A DNA stretch of 62,873 bases from Aestuariivirga sp. (GCA_020252385.1 JADCDC010000149.1:1-62873); one strand, 5' to 3'. Positions 1 to 7,782 are shown, counted from the stretch's first letter. A program made the numbers and translations. The notes: generated from the letters alone by a model not told the origin.

Positions 1-141
1 GACTGAACGACAGGACCGTGCGGTCGAAATGGCTGTTGTGAATGACGATCTGATCGGCGGCGTCGATGAGCGACTGCATCATGCCGGGGGTCGGGAACTC
101 GACGACCTGGACCTCGTCGTCGTCCCATGCGTAGGCCAGCA
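1..141. repeat. Assembly end overlap, left copy (141 bp)
   Basis: Identical base for base to the last 141 bases of the window (62733-62873). Both copies lie within the DNA polymerase gene, whose reading frame continues without a break across the join. This is what a circular contig looks like when the assembler leaves one k-mer of overlap, and 141 is a common largest k-mer size. It is therefore more likely an assembly feature of a circular or circularly permuted genome than a biological terminal repeat. Confidence 0.9.
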
Positions 142-232
142 GCAGGATCTCCGCGTTCTCCGCATAGGCCCATGTGCCATGCGTGATCGGCGTCTCGCTG
201 AAAGTCTCGGTATCAAGGAATATGGTGCGCAT
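1..232 (-). CDS. Family A DNA polymerase, N-terminal part (continues at 62732)
   Basis: This is the 5' end of the polymerase gene that spans the contig ends; the complete gene is complement(join(61033..62732,1..232)), 643 residues. The ATG at 230-232 follows a GGAGG-type site and begins MRTIFLDTETFSETPITHG. The DTET motif is the Exo I site of a DnaQ-like 3'-5' proofreading exonuclease, so the protein starts with a proofreading domain. Anyone annotating the linear contig would wrongly start the protein at an internal Met near 62814 and lose this motif. See the entry at 61033 for the rest. Confidence 0.9.
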   Translation of the reverse strand, partial: MRTIFLDTETFSETPITHGTWAYAENAEILLLAYAWDDDEVQVVEFPTPGMMQSLIDAADQIVIHNSHFDRTVLSFS

Positions 233-243
233 GGCGAGGAGGT

Positions 244-282
244 GAGGGGCAGGACGGCAGGAGAAGGACCGCCCTGCCCCTC
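244..282 (-). terminator. Intercistronic hairpin between gapR and DNA polymerase
   Basis: Inverted repeat with 14-base arms (244-257 and 269-282, one mismatch) and an 11-base loop, in the short gap between the GapR stop and the polymerase start. No U-tract follows, so it may be an attenuator, an mRNA processing site or a stability element rather than a strong terminator. Confidence 0.45.
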
Positions 283-290
283 TGGCTTCG

Positions 291-548
291 CTAGATCAGA
301 TCAGCGCAGCCAAGCGCGTTGGCGTAGAGTTCGAGCATGGCCCGCTCCTCCAGCACCTTGTCGCGGTCCTTCTTGCGAAGGGCCACCAGTTTGCGAAGGG
401 TCCGGGTGTCGAACCCATTGCCCTTGGCCTCGGCGTACACCTCCTTGATGTCCGCCGCGACTTGGCTCTTGTCCTCCTCCAGACGCTCGATGCGCTCGAT
501 GATGGACCGCAGTTGGTCGGGCGCCGTGGGGGTGTTGTGGCCGATCAT
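291..548 (-). CDS. gapR: GapR-like nucleoid protein (UPF0335/DUF2312)
   Basis: The 85-residue protein matches the GapR/UPF0335 pattern throughout: a coiled-coil N-terminal half (IERIERLEEDKSQVAADIKE), then VYAEAKGNGFDTRTLRKLVALRKKD, then an acidic helical tail. GapR in Caulobacter and relatives binds overtwisted AT-rich DNA ahead of replication and transcription forks and stimulates type II topoisomerases. The length is slightly short of the usual cellular form of about 89 residues. Its ATG overlaps the stop of the SSB gene (TGATG) and it sits just before the DNA polymerase, which fits a role in handling supercoils or origin structure during phage replication. The family is clear; the phage role is inferred. 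Confidence 0.88.
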   Translation of the reverse strand: MIGHNTPTAPDQLRSIIERIERLEEDKSQVAADIKEVYAEAKGNGFDTRTLRKLVALRKKDRDKVLEERAMLELYANALGCADLI

Positions 549-1099
549 CAGACGAAGTCCTCCTCGTCGTCCGCACCGAACTCGTCAGCCGAAGCCGCCG
601 ACGATCCGCCGAAGCGTTCGCCGTCCGCGTAGAACTTCACGCCGCGAAGCACGGCGTTGATGCGCCGGCCCCACTTCGGGCTGTCCTGCACGTAGATGTC
701 CACGCTGGCGTGGACGTAGCAGCCGCCCTCAATCAGGTGGTCAGCCTCCGTGACCGGCTGGCCCTGACGGTCCAGCGCGGTGGGGCGCAGCTTCTCGGAG
801 CGGGTGGACAGGAAGAAGTTGCCGTCGAAGCCGTCGTAGACGTCGCCGTTCTTGTTCTTGTACGGCCCCTCGACCCATGCCGACTTCTTGTCTTCCATGA
901 GTTGCTTGACGATGCCGTCGGCCTTGGCGCCCCACTTCTCCTTGGCCGCCGCGGCGATGGCCTCGCGGATCGCCGCCACGTTGGGGGAGGCAGGGTCCAC
1001 GATCAGCTTGGCGCCGTAGGCCGGCTTGTTGTCGCCGAAGGCTTGGGGCTGGAAGATGGCCGGGAAGGCCACTCGCACGTTACGCAGTTGAACAATCAT
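548..1099 (-). CDS. DUF2815 single-stranded DNA-binding protein
   Basis: 183 residues. The start (MIVQLRNVRVAFPAIFQPQAF) and the core with WVEGPYKNKNGDVYDGFDGN and GCYVHASVDIYVQ fit the DUF2815 family, phage OB-fold ssDNA-binding proteins related to T7 gp2.5-type SSBs. The last residues (DEFGADDEEDFV) are strongly acidic with a terminal aromatic, as in SSBs that recruit polymerase or nuclease partners. It lies between a PD-(D/E)XK nuclease gene and gapR-polymerase, and is translationally coupled to gapR. It probably coats ssDNA at the phage fork and in recombination. Confidence 0.8.
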   Translation of the reverse strand: MIVQLRNVRVAFPAIFQPQAFGDNKPAYGAKLIVDPASPNVAAIREAIAAAAKEKWGAKADGIVKQLMEDKKSAWVEGPYKNKNGDVYDGFDGNFFLSTRSEKLRPTALDRQGQPVTEADHLIEGGCYVHASVDIYVQDSPKWGRRINAVLRGVKFYADGERFGGSSAASADEFGADDEEDFV

Positions 1100-1124
1100 G
1101 TCTCAGGTCTCTCGTTTCAGGTTG

Positions 1125-2318
1125 CTAGTCAAAGTCCGCCGCCGTGGCCCCGAGGGACAACGCCGGTTTCTTATCCGTGGCCGGGGCCACCGATGGCTTG
1201 CCCGGGGACCGCGTGACCAGTGCGTTGATGCGCTGGAGGCGGGCTGGGCTGTGCTTGAGCAACTTCTCCGCAGTCGTCGGAGAAATCAAGTCATATTCGT
1301 ACATCTCGCTGTTCTTGAAGCGCCAGGACTTCAGCAGCTTGGCGACCTCGTCCGGGTTGGACCACTTGCGGTTGCCCATCCGGCCCTCGACCAACTTGTA
1401 GCCGGGCACGTCAGCGCCGGCGAACAGGCGCCGCTCGATCTCGCCACGCACGGCCTTGCACCAGTCCTCGATCAGCCCGACCTTCGCCATAGCGCCGGCG
1501 AGCCACTCGGGATCCACGTTGGCCAAGGTGCCGACGAACGCCTCGTCCACATCGTCGAAGTCTTCCGCCGTCGCGCCGGTGATGGTGTCCAGCACCTCGT
1601 CCTTGAGCGCCGGGCACACGAAGCGGGCGTCGCAGAACCGGCACTGCTTCTCGCCGGGATTGTAGGTCTGGTCGCCCGACAGGATGCCCTGCACGACCGC
1701 CTTGCTACTGTCAGCGAACGCCATGAGGTCGTCGTGCGACAGGCTCCACCGGCTGACCGGGTTGTCGTTCTGCGCCCGGGGCTGGTGGATGATCAGGTCG
1801 AACTGCTCGAAGGGTCCGAGGAAGTCGAAACTGTGCATCGCGCCGAGGGCGTAGAGCATGAGTTGCTCGTTGGCCTCGGCGTTCACCAGCACGCCGGCGC
1901 CGTACTTGTAGTCGATCAGGGTCAGTCTGCCCTCGGCCACGACGATGGCGTCCGCTGTGCCGAAGGCGTCGGGCGCACCGATGAACGGCGAGAACTCCAC
2001 GCGCTGGTCGGCGAAGGCCCTGCCGTCCTCGCCCATGGCCTCAAGGACCAGGTCGCGGAAGGCGAGGCCCCCGTGGATCATGGCGTCGGTGACGGGCCAG
2101 TCGGTGTCGCCGACCCGCACGGTGGTCCCGCGCAGTTCGGCGAACGCCTCGTTGCCGCCCCAGTCCTCCAGAACGATGCGGTTGGCCACGTCGTGGGCGG
2201 CGGTGCCCTCGTCGGCATAGGTCGAGGTGCGCGGCGGGACGGTCTCGCACAGGGCGAGGGACCCGGGGCAGCGCAGCCAGCGGTGGGCGGCGGAGGGGGA
2301 GAAGCGGGCGTGCTGCAT
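1125..2318 (-). CDS. DUF2800 PD-(D/E)XK nuclease (Cas4/AddB-like)
   Basis: About 397 residues. The N-terminus (ARFSPSAAHRWLRCPGSLAL) and GTAAHDVANRI are typical of DUF2800 proteins. The nuclease core shows DAIVVAEG...LIDYKYGAG, giving the D and (D/E)XK residues. A cysteine near the start (RCPG) and a cluster CRFCDARFVC near residue 215 resemble the Fe-S cluster ligands of Cas4/AddB-type nucleases. It is likely a recombination or end-processing exonuclease working with the adjacent SSB. I prefer the ATG at 2316-2318, which overlaps the previous stop (TGATG), to the GTG one codon upstream. Confidence 0.8.
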   Translation of the reverse strand: MQHARFSPSAAHRWLRCPGSLALCETVPPRTSTYADEGTAAHDVANRIVLEDWGGNEAFAELRGTTVRVGDTDWPVTDAMIHGGLAFRDLVLEAMGEDGRAFADQRVEFSPFIGAPDAFGTADAIVVAEGRLTLIDYKYGAGVLVNAEANEQLMLYALGAMHSFDFLGPFEQFDLIIHQPRAQNDNPVSRWSLSHDDLMAFADSSKAVVQGILSGDQTYNPGEKQCRFCDARFVCPALKDEVLDTITGATAEDFDDVDEAFVGTLANVDPEWLAGAMAKVGLIEDWCKAVRGEIERRLFAGADVPGYKLVEGRMGNRKWSNPDEVAKLLKSWRFKNSEMYEYDLISPTTAEKLLKHSPARLQRINALVTRSPGKPSVAPATDKKPALSLGATAADFD

Positions 2319-2509
2319 CACTCGTAGCCCTTCTTCGCCATCTCGTAGCCGCGGAGCAGGTCGCTGAAGATGCGACCCACCATGTCGGTGTCGTCCAACT
2401 CGCCGGAGCGGATCGGGCGGGCCATCAGGTTGGCGTGCGACTTGGACAGGCGCGACAGGGCGCGCTCTCTAGCCTCCACGCGCATCTTGTACTCGGTGTC
2501 GGGGCTCAC
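2318..2509 (-). CDS. Small hypothetical protein
   Basis: 63 residues, highly charged and helical (RVEARERALSRLSKSHANLM). I do not recognise a family. It overlaps the preceding gene by 4 bp (ATGA) and the following nuclease by a TGATG junction, so it is firmly part of the replication operon. Confidence 0.6.
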   Translation of the reverse strand: MSPDTEYKMRVEARERALSRLSKSHANLMARPIRSGELDDTDMVGRIFSDLLRGYEMAKKGYE

Positions 2510-2964
2510 TGGTCAGCCTCCTGCATCCGGGCCTCGTGCGCCTTGACGGCGTGCACGATGGTGGTGTGGTCGTAGCCGCCCATCCAGTGAGCGATCTGCG
2601 GGTAGGAGAAGCGCGGCTTGCCGTGCTCGTCCTTCGCCTGCCTCATGCGCCAGGCCACCTCCTGCCGGGCGTGAGCGATGTGCCGCACCCGGCTGGTGCT
2701 GAGAATGTCCACGACGGACACGCCACGAGTGACCGACACGTCGCGGATGACCTGTTGCAGGTAGTCCTTGCCGGTGATCACAGGGGCCTTGGGGCTCAGG
2801 ACCGACTGGCGCCCGCGCTCGTAAGCGGCGATCAGGGACTCGTAGCCCTTGCTTCCGGGGACGAGTTCCAAGTCGTCAAGGCCGAGTTGCCTGAGCCTCT
2901 CGTATGTGACGTGATATTGATGCACGGCCTCGCGCAGTTGACGCCCCATCTCCGCGCCATCCAT
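2506..2964 (-). CDS. DnaA domain IV-like DNA-binding protein
   Basis: 152 residues from the ATG at 2962-2964, which overlaps the upstream stop (TGATG); 13 further codons are open upstream but unlikely to be used. The C-terminal half carries RVRHIAHARQEVAWRMRQ and SYPQIAHWMGGYDHTTIVHA, closely resembling the helix-turn-helix and signature of the DnaA box-binding domain. There is no AAA+ ATPase domain, so this is not a full initiator. The N-terminal 70 residues are unrecognised. It may bind DnaA boxes to redirect or block host DnaA, or recognise the phage origin. Confidence 0.7.
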   Translation of the reverse strand: MDGAEMGRQLREAVHQYHVTYERLRQLGLDDLELVPGSKGYESLIAAYERGRQSVLSPKAPVITGKDYLQQVIRDVSVTRGVSVVDILSTSRVRHIAHARQEVAWRMRQAKDEHGKPRFSYPQIAHWMGGYDHTTIVHAVKAHEARMQEADQ

Positions 2965-3536
2965 CACATCGCACTCCGCACGGCGGCGACGATCTGCGGC
3001 CACATGTCCTCGGGCGTACCGCGGGCGGTGGTCAGGCCGAGGGTGGACAGCACGGCCTTGACGGCGTCCGGCCCCTTCTCCTTGGCCAGGGCCAGCACCT
3101 CACGGGACATGTCCTCGTAGGTGATGGGCTCAGAGGCAGTCGTCGCAGAACCAGACGCGGGCTCGTCCGACCCAGCTTCCGAGGTAGACGCCTGCGTTTC
3201 CACAGGCGCATCGACGGAAGGGACGTGCTCCTCCACGATGGGCGTCGTGACGGTGCTCTCGAAGACCGGCTCGGGGGCGGGCTCCTCGCCACGAAGCGCC
3301 ATGTTAATTTCATAGACGACGTTGGGTGGCAGCGCGCCGCCCGCCCCTCCGCGCGGCGAGGGATCAGTGGGGGGCACGAGGCCCCCTGCACCAGCCGGCG
3401 CAAGGTCCGCCGGCGCCGCAGCCTTGGTGCGGGTCGCCCGGGGCTTGGGGGCCTCGGCGGGTTCGCCGATGATCTGGCGGGCTTGGGACACGATCTCGGC
3501 CCAGTCAGCGCCTTCCAGGGTGATGATGATAGACAT
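2964..3536 (-). CDS. Hypothetical protein with Pro/Ala-rich linker
   Basis: 190 residues: a short N-terminal segment (MSIIITLEGADWAEIVSQAR), a long low-complexity stretch rich in Ala, Pro, Glu and Thr from about residue 28 to 135, and a C-terminal helical domain of about 50 residues (YEDMSREVLALAKEKGPDAV). The layout suggests two small binding domains joined by a flexible tether. It sits just after the intein-bearing methyltransferase and before the DnaA-like gene. Function unknown. Confidence 0.6.
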   Translation of the reverse strand: MSIIITLEGADWAEIVSQARQIIGEPAEAPKPRATRTKAAAPADLAPAGAGGLVPPTDPSPRGGAGGALPPNVVYEINMALRGEEPAPEPVFESTVTTPIVEEHVPSVDAPVETQASTSEAGSDEPASGSATTASEPITYEDMSREVLALAKEKGPDAVKAVLSTLGLTTARGTPEDMWPQIVAAVRSAM

Positions 3537-3539
3537 GGT

Positions 3540-5588
3540 TCAGTTCTCCTTTTTGTAAGCCGCTTCAATGCGGCGGCAGGCAATCTCAAAGTAGTCGGGG
3601 TCACGCTCAATGCCGATGAACCGAAAGCCCTCCAGCATGGCGCCCTTGCCCGTCGAGCCAGAACCCATGAAGGGATCCAGCACGACACCCCCGGGCGGGG
3701 TCACTAAGCGACACAGGTAACGCATCAACTCCGTCGGCTTGACGGTGGGGTGGTTGTTCTGCCTCGGCTTCCACCGGCCATACGGGTTCCCATCCTCGCC
3801 CTGCGCGGCTTTCTCCGCGTGGTTGGGGCGGAACTCGCTGGCCGCACTCGCCTTGCGCTCCATGCCCTCCAAGCCCTCGTCGCGGTCGCGCTTGCTGGCC
3901 TTGGGGCAGTAGAAGAACCGCGCGGCTTCACCCAGCAGGCCAGCGGCCTCGTCGCCGCCATCGTGGATCAGGTTGGCGGGCCAGCGACCCTCGGCGTCGG
4001 GCTTTGCGTCGCGGGCGTAGTTGCCGCCGCTCATCTCCCGGTTCTCGGAAGCCTTGGAGCCCGTCTGGCTCCAGCCCGACACGTCGTCGGTGTCTCGACC
4101 TACTCGACACCCGTCAATGTTCAGCGCGCCCGTGCCGTAGGTCTGGACGTTCTCCGCCACCGTGCCGGTCAGGGGCTTGCGGGCGACGGTGACGGGCTCA
4201 AGGGCGGGCTTGAGAGAAGTGCCAAACCCTTGCCACTGGCGGGCAGCGTCTGTGGCGGGGGCGGTGATGGCGCCCGGGTTGCCGGCGTAGTCGCCATACG
4301 CCGATGTGTCGACGGCGCGCGTCTGCTGCGTAGCCTTGCGGGCGTCAAACCCCACCACCTCCCGCTCCGCACCCGCCGCCTTGTCAATCGCCTTGCTGAC
4401 GTCCAGCGACTTGGGGAAGCCGGAGTTGCCAGTGACGAACACCTTGCCGTTCCGCCGGGCCACAAAGGCACCGGTGCTCACGGTGGGGCACCAGATCAGC
4501 CCGCTGTATCGGATGGCGGAGACGGTTGCCAAAGTGGCTGAATAGCTTGACCGTGCTCGTACCGCTTGTGCTCCGCGTTGGTCGCAAAGAGCATCAAGTT
4601 CCCCAGCCGGTTGTCCGTCGCGTCGTGGTTGATGTGGTGCACACACTCCGTCCGGGTAAGCGGGCGCCCGATGGCTTCCGCCACCTTCAGCCGGTGAAGC
4701 ATCACGTATCCGTCCTTCCGGGCCATGGCCTTGAACGCTTCCGGGCACCGGACGTAGGCTATTCGCTGCGTAGCATACCGACCCTTGCGGCTGAAATACG
4801 TGACCCCACCCTTCCACGCCGGGTTGTTCGGCCCTGTCATTTTCAGCGCGTAGCTTTCCCTGCTGGCGGCGGTCCAACCCGCGCGCCCCTTGTGCGCGTG
4901 CTTCGCCCAGTCCTGTCCCCGGTAGTAACCGTTGCACTGCCGGCTGCAATACCGCACCGCGTCCTTGCGGTACGTCACAAAAATCGTCTGGCAATGTGGG
5001 CACGATTTCCACGCCAGCGAGTTCATCCGCCGGTACGAATGTGAGCACTCCGCCTCGTTCAACAAGGCAACGATGTCCTCGGCTGACGATCTGGTCTGTG
5101 TGATCCGAGACAATTCGGTAGGCGGTATCCTGCTCGACACGATATTCGCTCCACCGGAGCGGCGTCTCCCATTGGTAAACGTCGTTCTCAACATCATACG
5201 CCAGAACCCTCTCGTGCTTGGCTGTATGGTAGGGCATCCACCCCTTGTCGGTCAACACCTCGGAGTCCTCGCTCAGGCACCCGTAACACCACATGATCAT
5301 GTCCCTGATCTCGAACCCGGCGTCCTCGATCCGCACGGCCATCCGGTGCTGGGTGCGCGTCCCGGCGAAGGCCAGCAGGTGAGCGCCGGGTTTCATGACC
5401 CCCAGCACCGCAGCCCACAGCGCCTCGCTCGGCACGTCGTAGTCCCACCGCTTGCCCATGAACGACAGGCCGTAGGGCGGGTCGGTGACGACCGAGTCGA
5501 CCAGGTCGCCCACGAACGGGAGGCCGGGCACGATCTCCAAGCTGTCGCCGCAATAGAGCGTGGCATCGCCGATCTGCTCAACCCTCAA
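3540..5588 (-). CDS. DNA methyltransferase (beta-type) interrupted by an intein
   Basis: The 682-codon frame reads as a site-specific amino-methyltransferase split by an intein. Motif IV is TDPPYGLSF (about residue 36) and the AdoMet-binding motif I comes last (DPFMGSGSTGKGAML), an order typical of N6-adenine/N4-cytosine enzymes of the beta type. Removing intein residues 104-388 joins ...MIMWCYG to SGFPKSLDVSKAIDK and gives a normal 397-residue enzyme. The start is TTG at 5586-5588, eleven bases inside the preceding small gene, with GGAGG upstream. Likely role: protecting phage DNA from restriction. The target sequence cannot be read from the protein. Confidence 0.85.
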   Translation of the reverse strand: MRVEQIGDATLYCGDSLEIVPGLPFVGDLVDSVVTDPPYGLSFMGKRWDYDVPSEALWAAVLGVMKPGAHLLAFAGTRTQHRMAVRIEDAGFEIRDMIMWCYGCLSEDSEVLTDKGWMPYHTAKHERVLAYDVENDVYQWETPLRWSEYRVEQDTAYRIVSDHTDQIVSRGHRCLVERGGVLTFVPADELAGVEIVPTLPDDFCDVPQGRGAVLQPAVQRLLPGTGLGEARAQGARGLDRRQQGKLRAENDRAEQPGVEGWGHVFQPQGSVCYAANSLRPVPGSVQGHGPEGRIRDASPAEGGGSHRAPAYPDGVCAPHQPRRDGQPAGELDALCDQRGAQAVRARSSYSATLATVSAIRYSGLIWCPTVSTGAFVARRNGKVFVTGNSGFPKSLDVSKAIDKAAGAEREVVGFDARKATQQTRAVDTSAYGDYAGNPGAITAPATDAARQWQGFGTSLKPALEPVTVARKPLTGTVAENVQTYGTGALNIDGCRVGRDTDDVSGWSQTGSKASENREMSGGNYARDAKPDAEGRWPANLIHDGGDEAAGLLGEAARFFYCPKASKRDRDEGLEGMERKASAASEFRPNHAEKAAQGEDGNPYGRWKPRQNNHPTVKPTELMRYLCRLVTPPGGVVLDPFMGSGSTGKGAMLEGFRFIGIERDPDYFEIACRRIEAAYKKEN
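4425..5279 (-). other. Intein in the DNA methyltransferase (285 codons)
   Basis: Begins at Cys104 (CLSEDSEVLTDKGW, splicing block A), has a block B-like segment (TDQIVSRGHRCLVERGG), and ends with a block F/G segment (WCPTVSTGAFVARRNGKV, then FVTGN) followed by Ser +1. The usual penultimate His is Gly. The N- and C-splicing parts lie in the same frame. The roughly 165 codons between them are open but translate to a composition with no recognisable fold, because an HNH endonuclease is encoded there in another frame. Exteins join as CYG|SGF at a conserved methyltransferase site. Confidence 0.85.
4496..5026 (-). CDS. HNH homing endonuclease nested out of frame in the intein
   Basis: The frame shifted +1 relative to the intein is open from 5197. 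The recognisable protein starts at the internal ATG 5024-5026 (MNSLAWKSCPHCQTIF) and runs 176 residues. It has Cys pairs CPHC and CSRQC (zinc-binding type) and a classic HNH_3 core, TECVHHINHDATDNRLGNLM. It stops at 4496, just where the intein block F begins. HNH endonucleases of this kind normally promote spread of inteins or introns. How it is translated is unclear: by internal initiation on the methyltransferase mRNA, or by frameshifting. No strong ribosome site precedes the internal ATG. Confidence 0.75.
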   Translation of the reverse strand: MNSLAWKSCPHCQTIFVTYRKDAVRYCSRQCNGYYRGQDWAKHAHKGRAGWTAASRESYALKMTGPNNPAWKGGVTYFSRKGRYATQRIAYVRCPEAFKAMARKDGYVMLHRLKVAEAIGRPLTRTECVHHINHDATDNRLGNLMLFATNAEHKRYEHGQAIQPLWQPSPPSDTAG

Positions 5589-5715
5589 GGTCAGCCTCCA
5601 GGATCAGGGTCTCAAAGCGGTCGACCAACTCCTGCACGAGCGGGTGGTCAAACGCCTCGCGCACGCGCTCGATGAGCGCCTCGTCCTCAAGCCCTGCGGC
5701 CTGTGTCCTCGTCAT
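5578..5715 (-). CDS. Small acidic hypothetical protein
   Basis: 45 residues starting MTRTQAAGLEDEALIERVRE, acidic and helical. A good AAGGAGA site lies 9 bases upstream of the ATG. It overlaps the TTG start of the methyltransferase by 11 bases, which suggests translational coupling. No family recognised. Confidence 0.6.
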   Translation of the reverse strand: MTRTQAAGLEDEALIERVREAFDHPLVQELVDRFETLILEADLEG

Positions 5716-5775
5716 GTCGGTTCTCCTTGGGCCAACCGGCCCGATGCACTTATCTAGGACTTAACAAGCGAGTTG

Positions 5776-7782
5776 TCACGCACAAAATTGCACGACGCCA
5801 TGCTCCAGCATCAGCGGGGCGTCCTCGCCCTTCTGCAAACTGCGCACGGCGCGCATCACGCTCTGCCGCCGGATGTCTCGGGCGCCCTCCTCGGGGGCCG
5901 GCACCGTGCCCACCACATAATCCAGCAGCTTGTCCAGCGACATGCTGGTGACGCTGGGCTCCAGCAAACCGATGGCGTCCATCACCACCTGCTCCCATGC
6001 CCCCAGCCGCCGCTTGGCCGTCGGCTTCTGCGCCACCGGCACTGTAGCGTCCCGCACTACAAGGCTGCTCATCTCCTCGCCGTCGCGGTCAAGGCCGACC
6101 ACCACGGGCTCAAGGGTGAAGCCCCACGACAGGTCGTCCCTGCCGTCCTTCTGCTTGCTGACCCGCAGGACGCGCACCTGCCCCTCGTCGGGCCGCATGA
6201 CCTCGAACTCGACGTCCGCGGCGGCGCGGATCCCGCTCCAGCCCCGCGCACCCCGCGCCGCGTCCTTGCCGCTGTGGTGGACCAGCAGCACCATGGCGCC
6301 GGTCGCATCGCGGATAGCCCGGGCGTGGCGCAGGGCCAGGCCCATGTCCTCGCCGCTGTTCTCGTTCGCGCCGGGCGTCACCTGCGCGAAGGTATCGACC
6401 ACCACCAGATCGGTCGGACCCGCAGCAGCCATGGCCTCGACCACGGCGGTGATGTCCTCCTCGATCAAAAAGTTCGGCACGGCGTTCATGATGCCAAGCG
6501 GCACGCCGTCGAGGCTCAGGCCCTTGTCGATGGCATACGCCCTGACGCGGGACGCCACGCCCCCGCCGCCTTCAGCAGCGACGTAGAGCACGGCGCCCTG
6601 CTTGACAGGCCGCTCGCGCCAGTCCGCCCCGCGCGCCACGGCCAGGGCCATGTCCAGCACGGCGAAGGACTTGCCGCTGCCGCTGGCGCCATAGAGCACG
6701 CCGAGGTCGGCCCGGGGCAGGACGCCCTTGATGATCCATTCCGGCGGCTCGCGCATCATGTAGTCGCTGGCGGCGACGAACGGAAACCGGCCCGGGTAGC
6801 CCGGCGGCGTGGCGTAAGAGGCCGACGGCTCGGCGACCTGCACCTTCTCCGCCAGCTTCTCCAGCCGCTCGGACGGGTTCTGCGCCTCGCGCGCCTCGCG
6901 GGCCATCTTGATGACCGACGCCATGGTGACCTGACGGCCCGTGGCCTGCCGGCGGGTGAACGAGTCCCATTGCGCCTGTAGCTGGTCGCTGCCGGGGTAT
7001 TGCTCGCCGTCGCTGGACCACTCGTCCCACAGGTCGAACCCGTCGCCCTCGGTCTCGTGGTGCAGGGCCATGCCCACGCGGATCCAGTCGTCCCGGCCCA
7101 TGCTCGGGTCGAGGTCGGCCAGCAGCGCCTTGATCTCGTCCTCGCTCAGGCCAAGGGTCGGCTCGTGGCCAGCCATGAAGTCGTCGGGGTCGCTCGGGCT
7201 TGAGGATTGCGGGCCGAACCGCGCATCGCAGAAGGCCCTCAGCTTCGGACTGACGGGCGCCACCACGTCGCCGGTGTCGAACAGGTCCACGGTATAGAGC
7301 GGGTTGCCTGTGACGGTGACGAAGCCGGAGGCGGTGAATGTCTCGACGCCGTAGCGGTCGGCGATGGCGCGGCTCTTGCGGTCGCCCAGCGCCCCCTTGA
7401 CGAAGGCCCGCACGCCCTTGCCGCTCGGGCTGTACTCCGCGTAGGTGTCACAGACTAGCGCCTCCAGTTCAGCGGGCAGGTGGCCGTGGGCGTCGACGCA
7501 GGCGTCGAAGTCCAGAGCGGTGACGCCCCAGTCGGCGAGCATGGCCAGACCCACGCCGTCCATGCCGCGGGCCTTGGCGCGCTCCAGAGCGCGCTCCAGA
7601 GGCACGAGGGAGGCGCGGTCGCGGGCGTCACCCTGCCGGCCATAGCGCCTGCCGCCGTTGGCGTAATAGGGCACCTTGATGGCCTTGCCGGAGCCCTCGA
7701 TGCGCTCATACCGCCAGCACAGCCAGCCGGGCAGGTCGCGCAGGAGCGAGGGGACGGCGAGGCCCGGAGTCGGGCCAGCCAT
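5776..7782 (-). CDS. Primase-helicase (PrimPol-like + PriCT_2 + RepA-type AAA)
   Basis: About 668 residues with three recognisable parts. The N-terminal primase-type domain has WGVTALDFDACVD and YAEYSPSGKGVRAF, as in archaeo-eukaryotic or NrS-1-like primase-polymerases. A PriCT_2-like segment (around residues 235-290) has IKALLADLDPSM...DDWIRVGMALH. The C-terminal AAA_25/RepA-like helicase has Walker A GASGSGKS, Walker B DLVVVDTF and LLVHHSGK. It is the likely replicative primase-helicase of the phage. The ATG at 7780-7782 overlaps the upstream regulator stop (TGATG). Confidence 0.85.
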   Translation of the reverse strand: MAGPTPGLAVPSLLRDLPGWLCWRYERIEGSGKAIKVPYYANGGRRYGRQGDARDRASLVPLERALERAKARGMDGVGLAMLADWGVTALDFDACVDAHGHLPAELEALVCDTYAEYSPSGKGVRAFVKGALGDRKSRAIADRYGVETFTASGFVTVTGNPLYTVDLFDTGDVVAPVSPKLRAFCDARFGPQSSSPSDPDDFMAGHEPTLGLSEDEIKALLADLDPSMGRDDWIRVGMALHHETEGDGFDLWDEWSSDGEQYPGSDQLQAQWDSFTRRQATGRQVTMASVIKMAREAREAQNPSERLEKLAEKVQVAEPSASYATPPGYPGRFPFVAASDYMMREPPEWIIKGVLPRADLGVLYGASGSGKSFAVLDMALAVARGADWRERPVKQGAVLYVAAEGGGGVASRVRAYAIDKGLSLDGVPLGIMNAVPNFLIEEDITAVVEAMAAAGPTDLVVVDTFAQVTPGANENSGEDMGLALRHARAIRDATGAMVLLVHHSGKDAARGARGWSGIRAAADVEFEVMRPDEGQVRVLRVSKQKDGRDDLSWGFTLEPVVVGLDRDGEEMSSLVVRDATVPVAQKPTAKRRLGAWEQVVMDAIGLLEPSVTSMSLDKLLDYVVGTVPAPEEGARDIRRQSVMRAVRSLQKGEDAPLMLEHGVVQFCA

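Noticed and set aside
1098..2327. 409-codon plus-strand frame opposite the DUF2800 nuclease
   Set aside because: It is an antisense shadow with His/Val/Gly-rich low-information sequence, common in GC-rich genomes.
5027..5197. Use of the first ATG (5197) as the start of the nested HNH protein
   Set aside because: The 57 residues before MNSLAWKSCPHC are only the shifted translation of intein splicing block sequence and show no endonuclease features.
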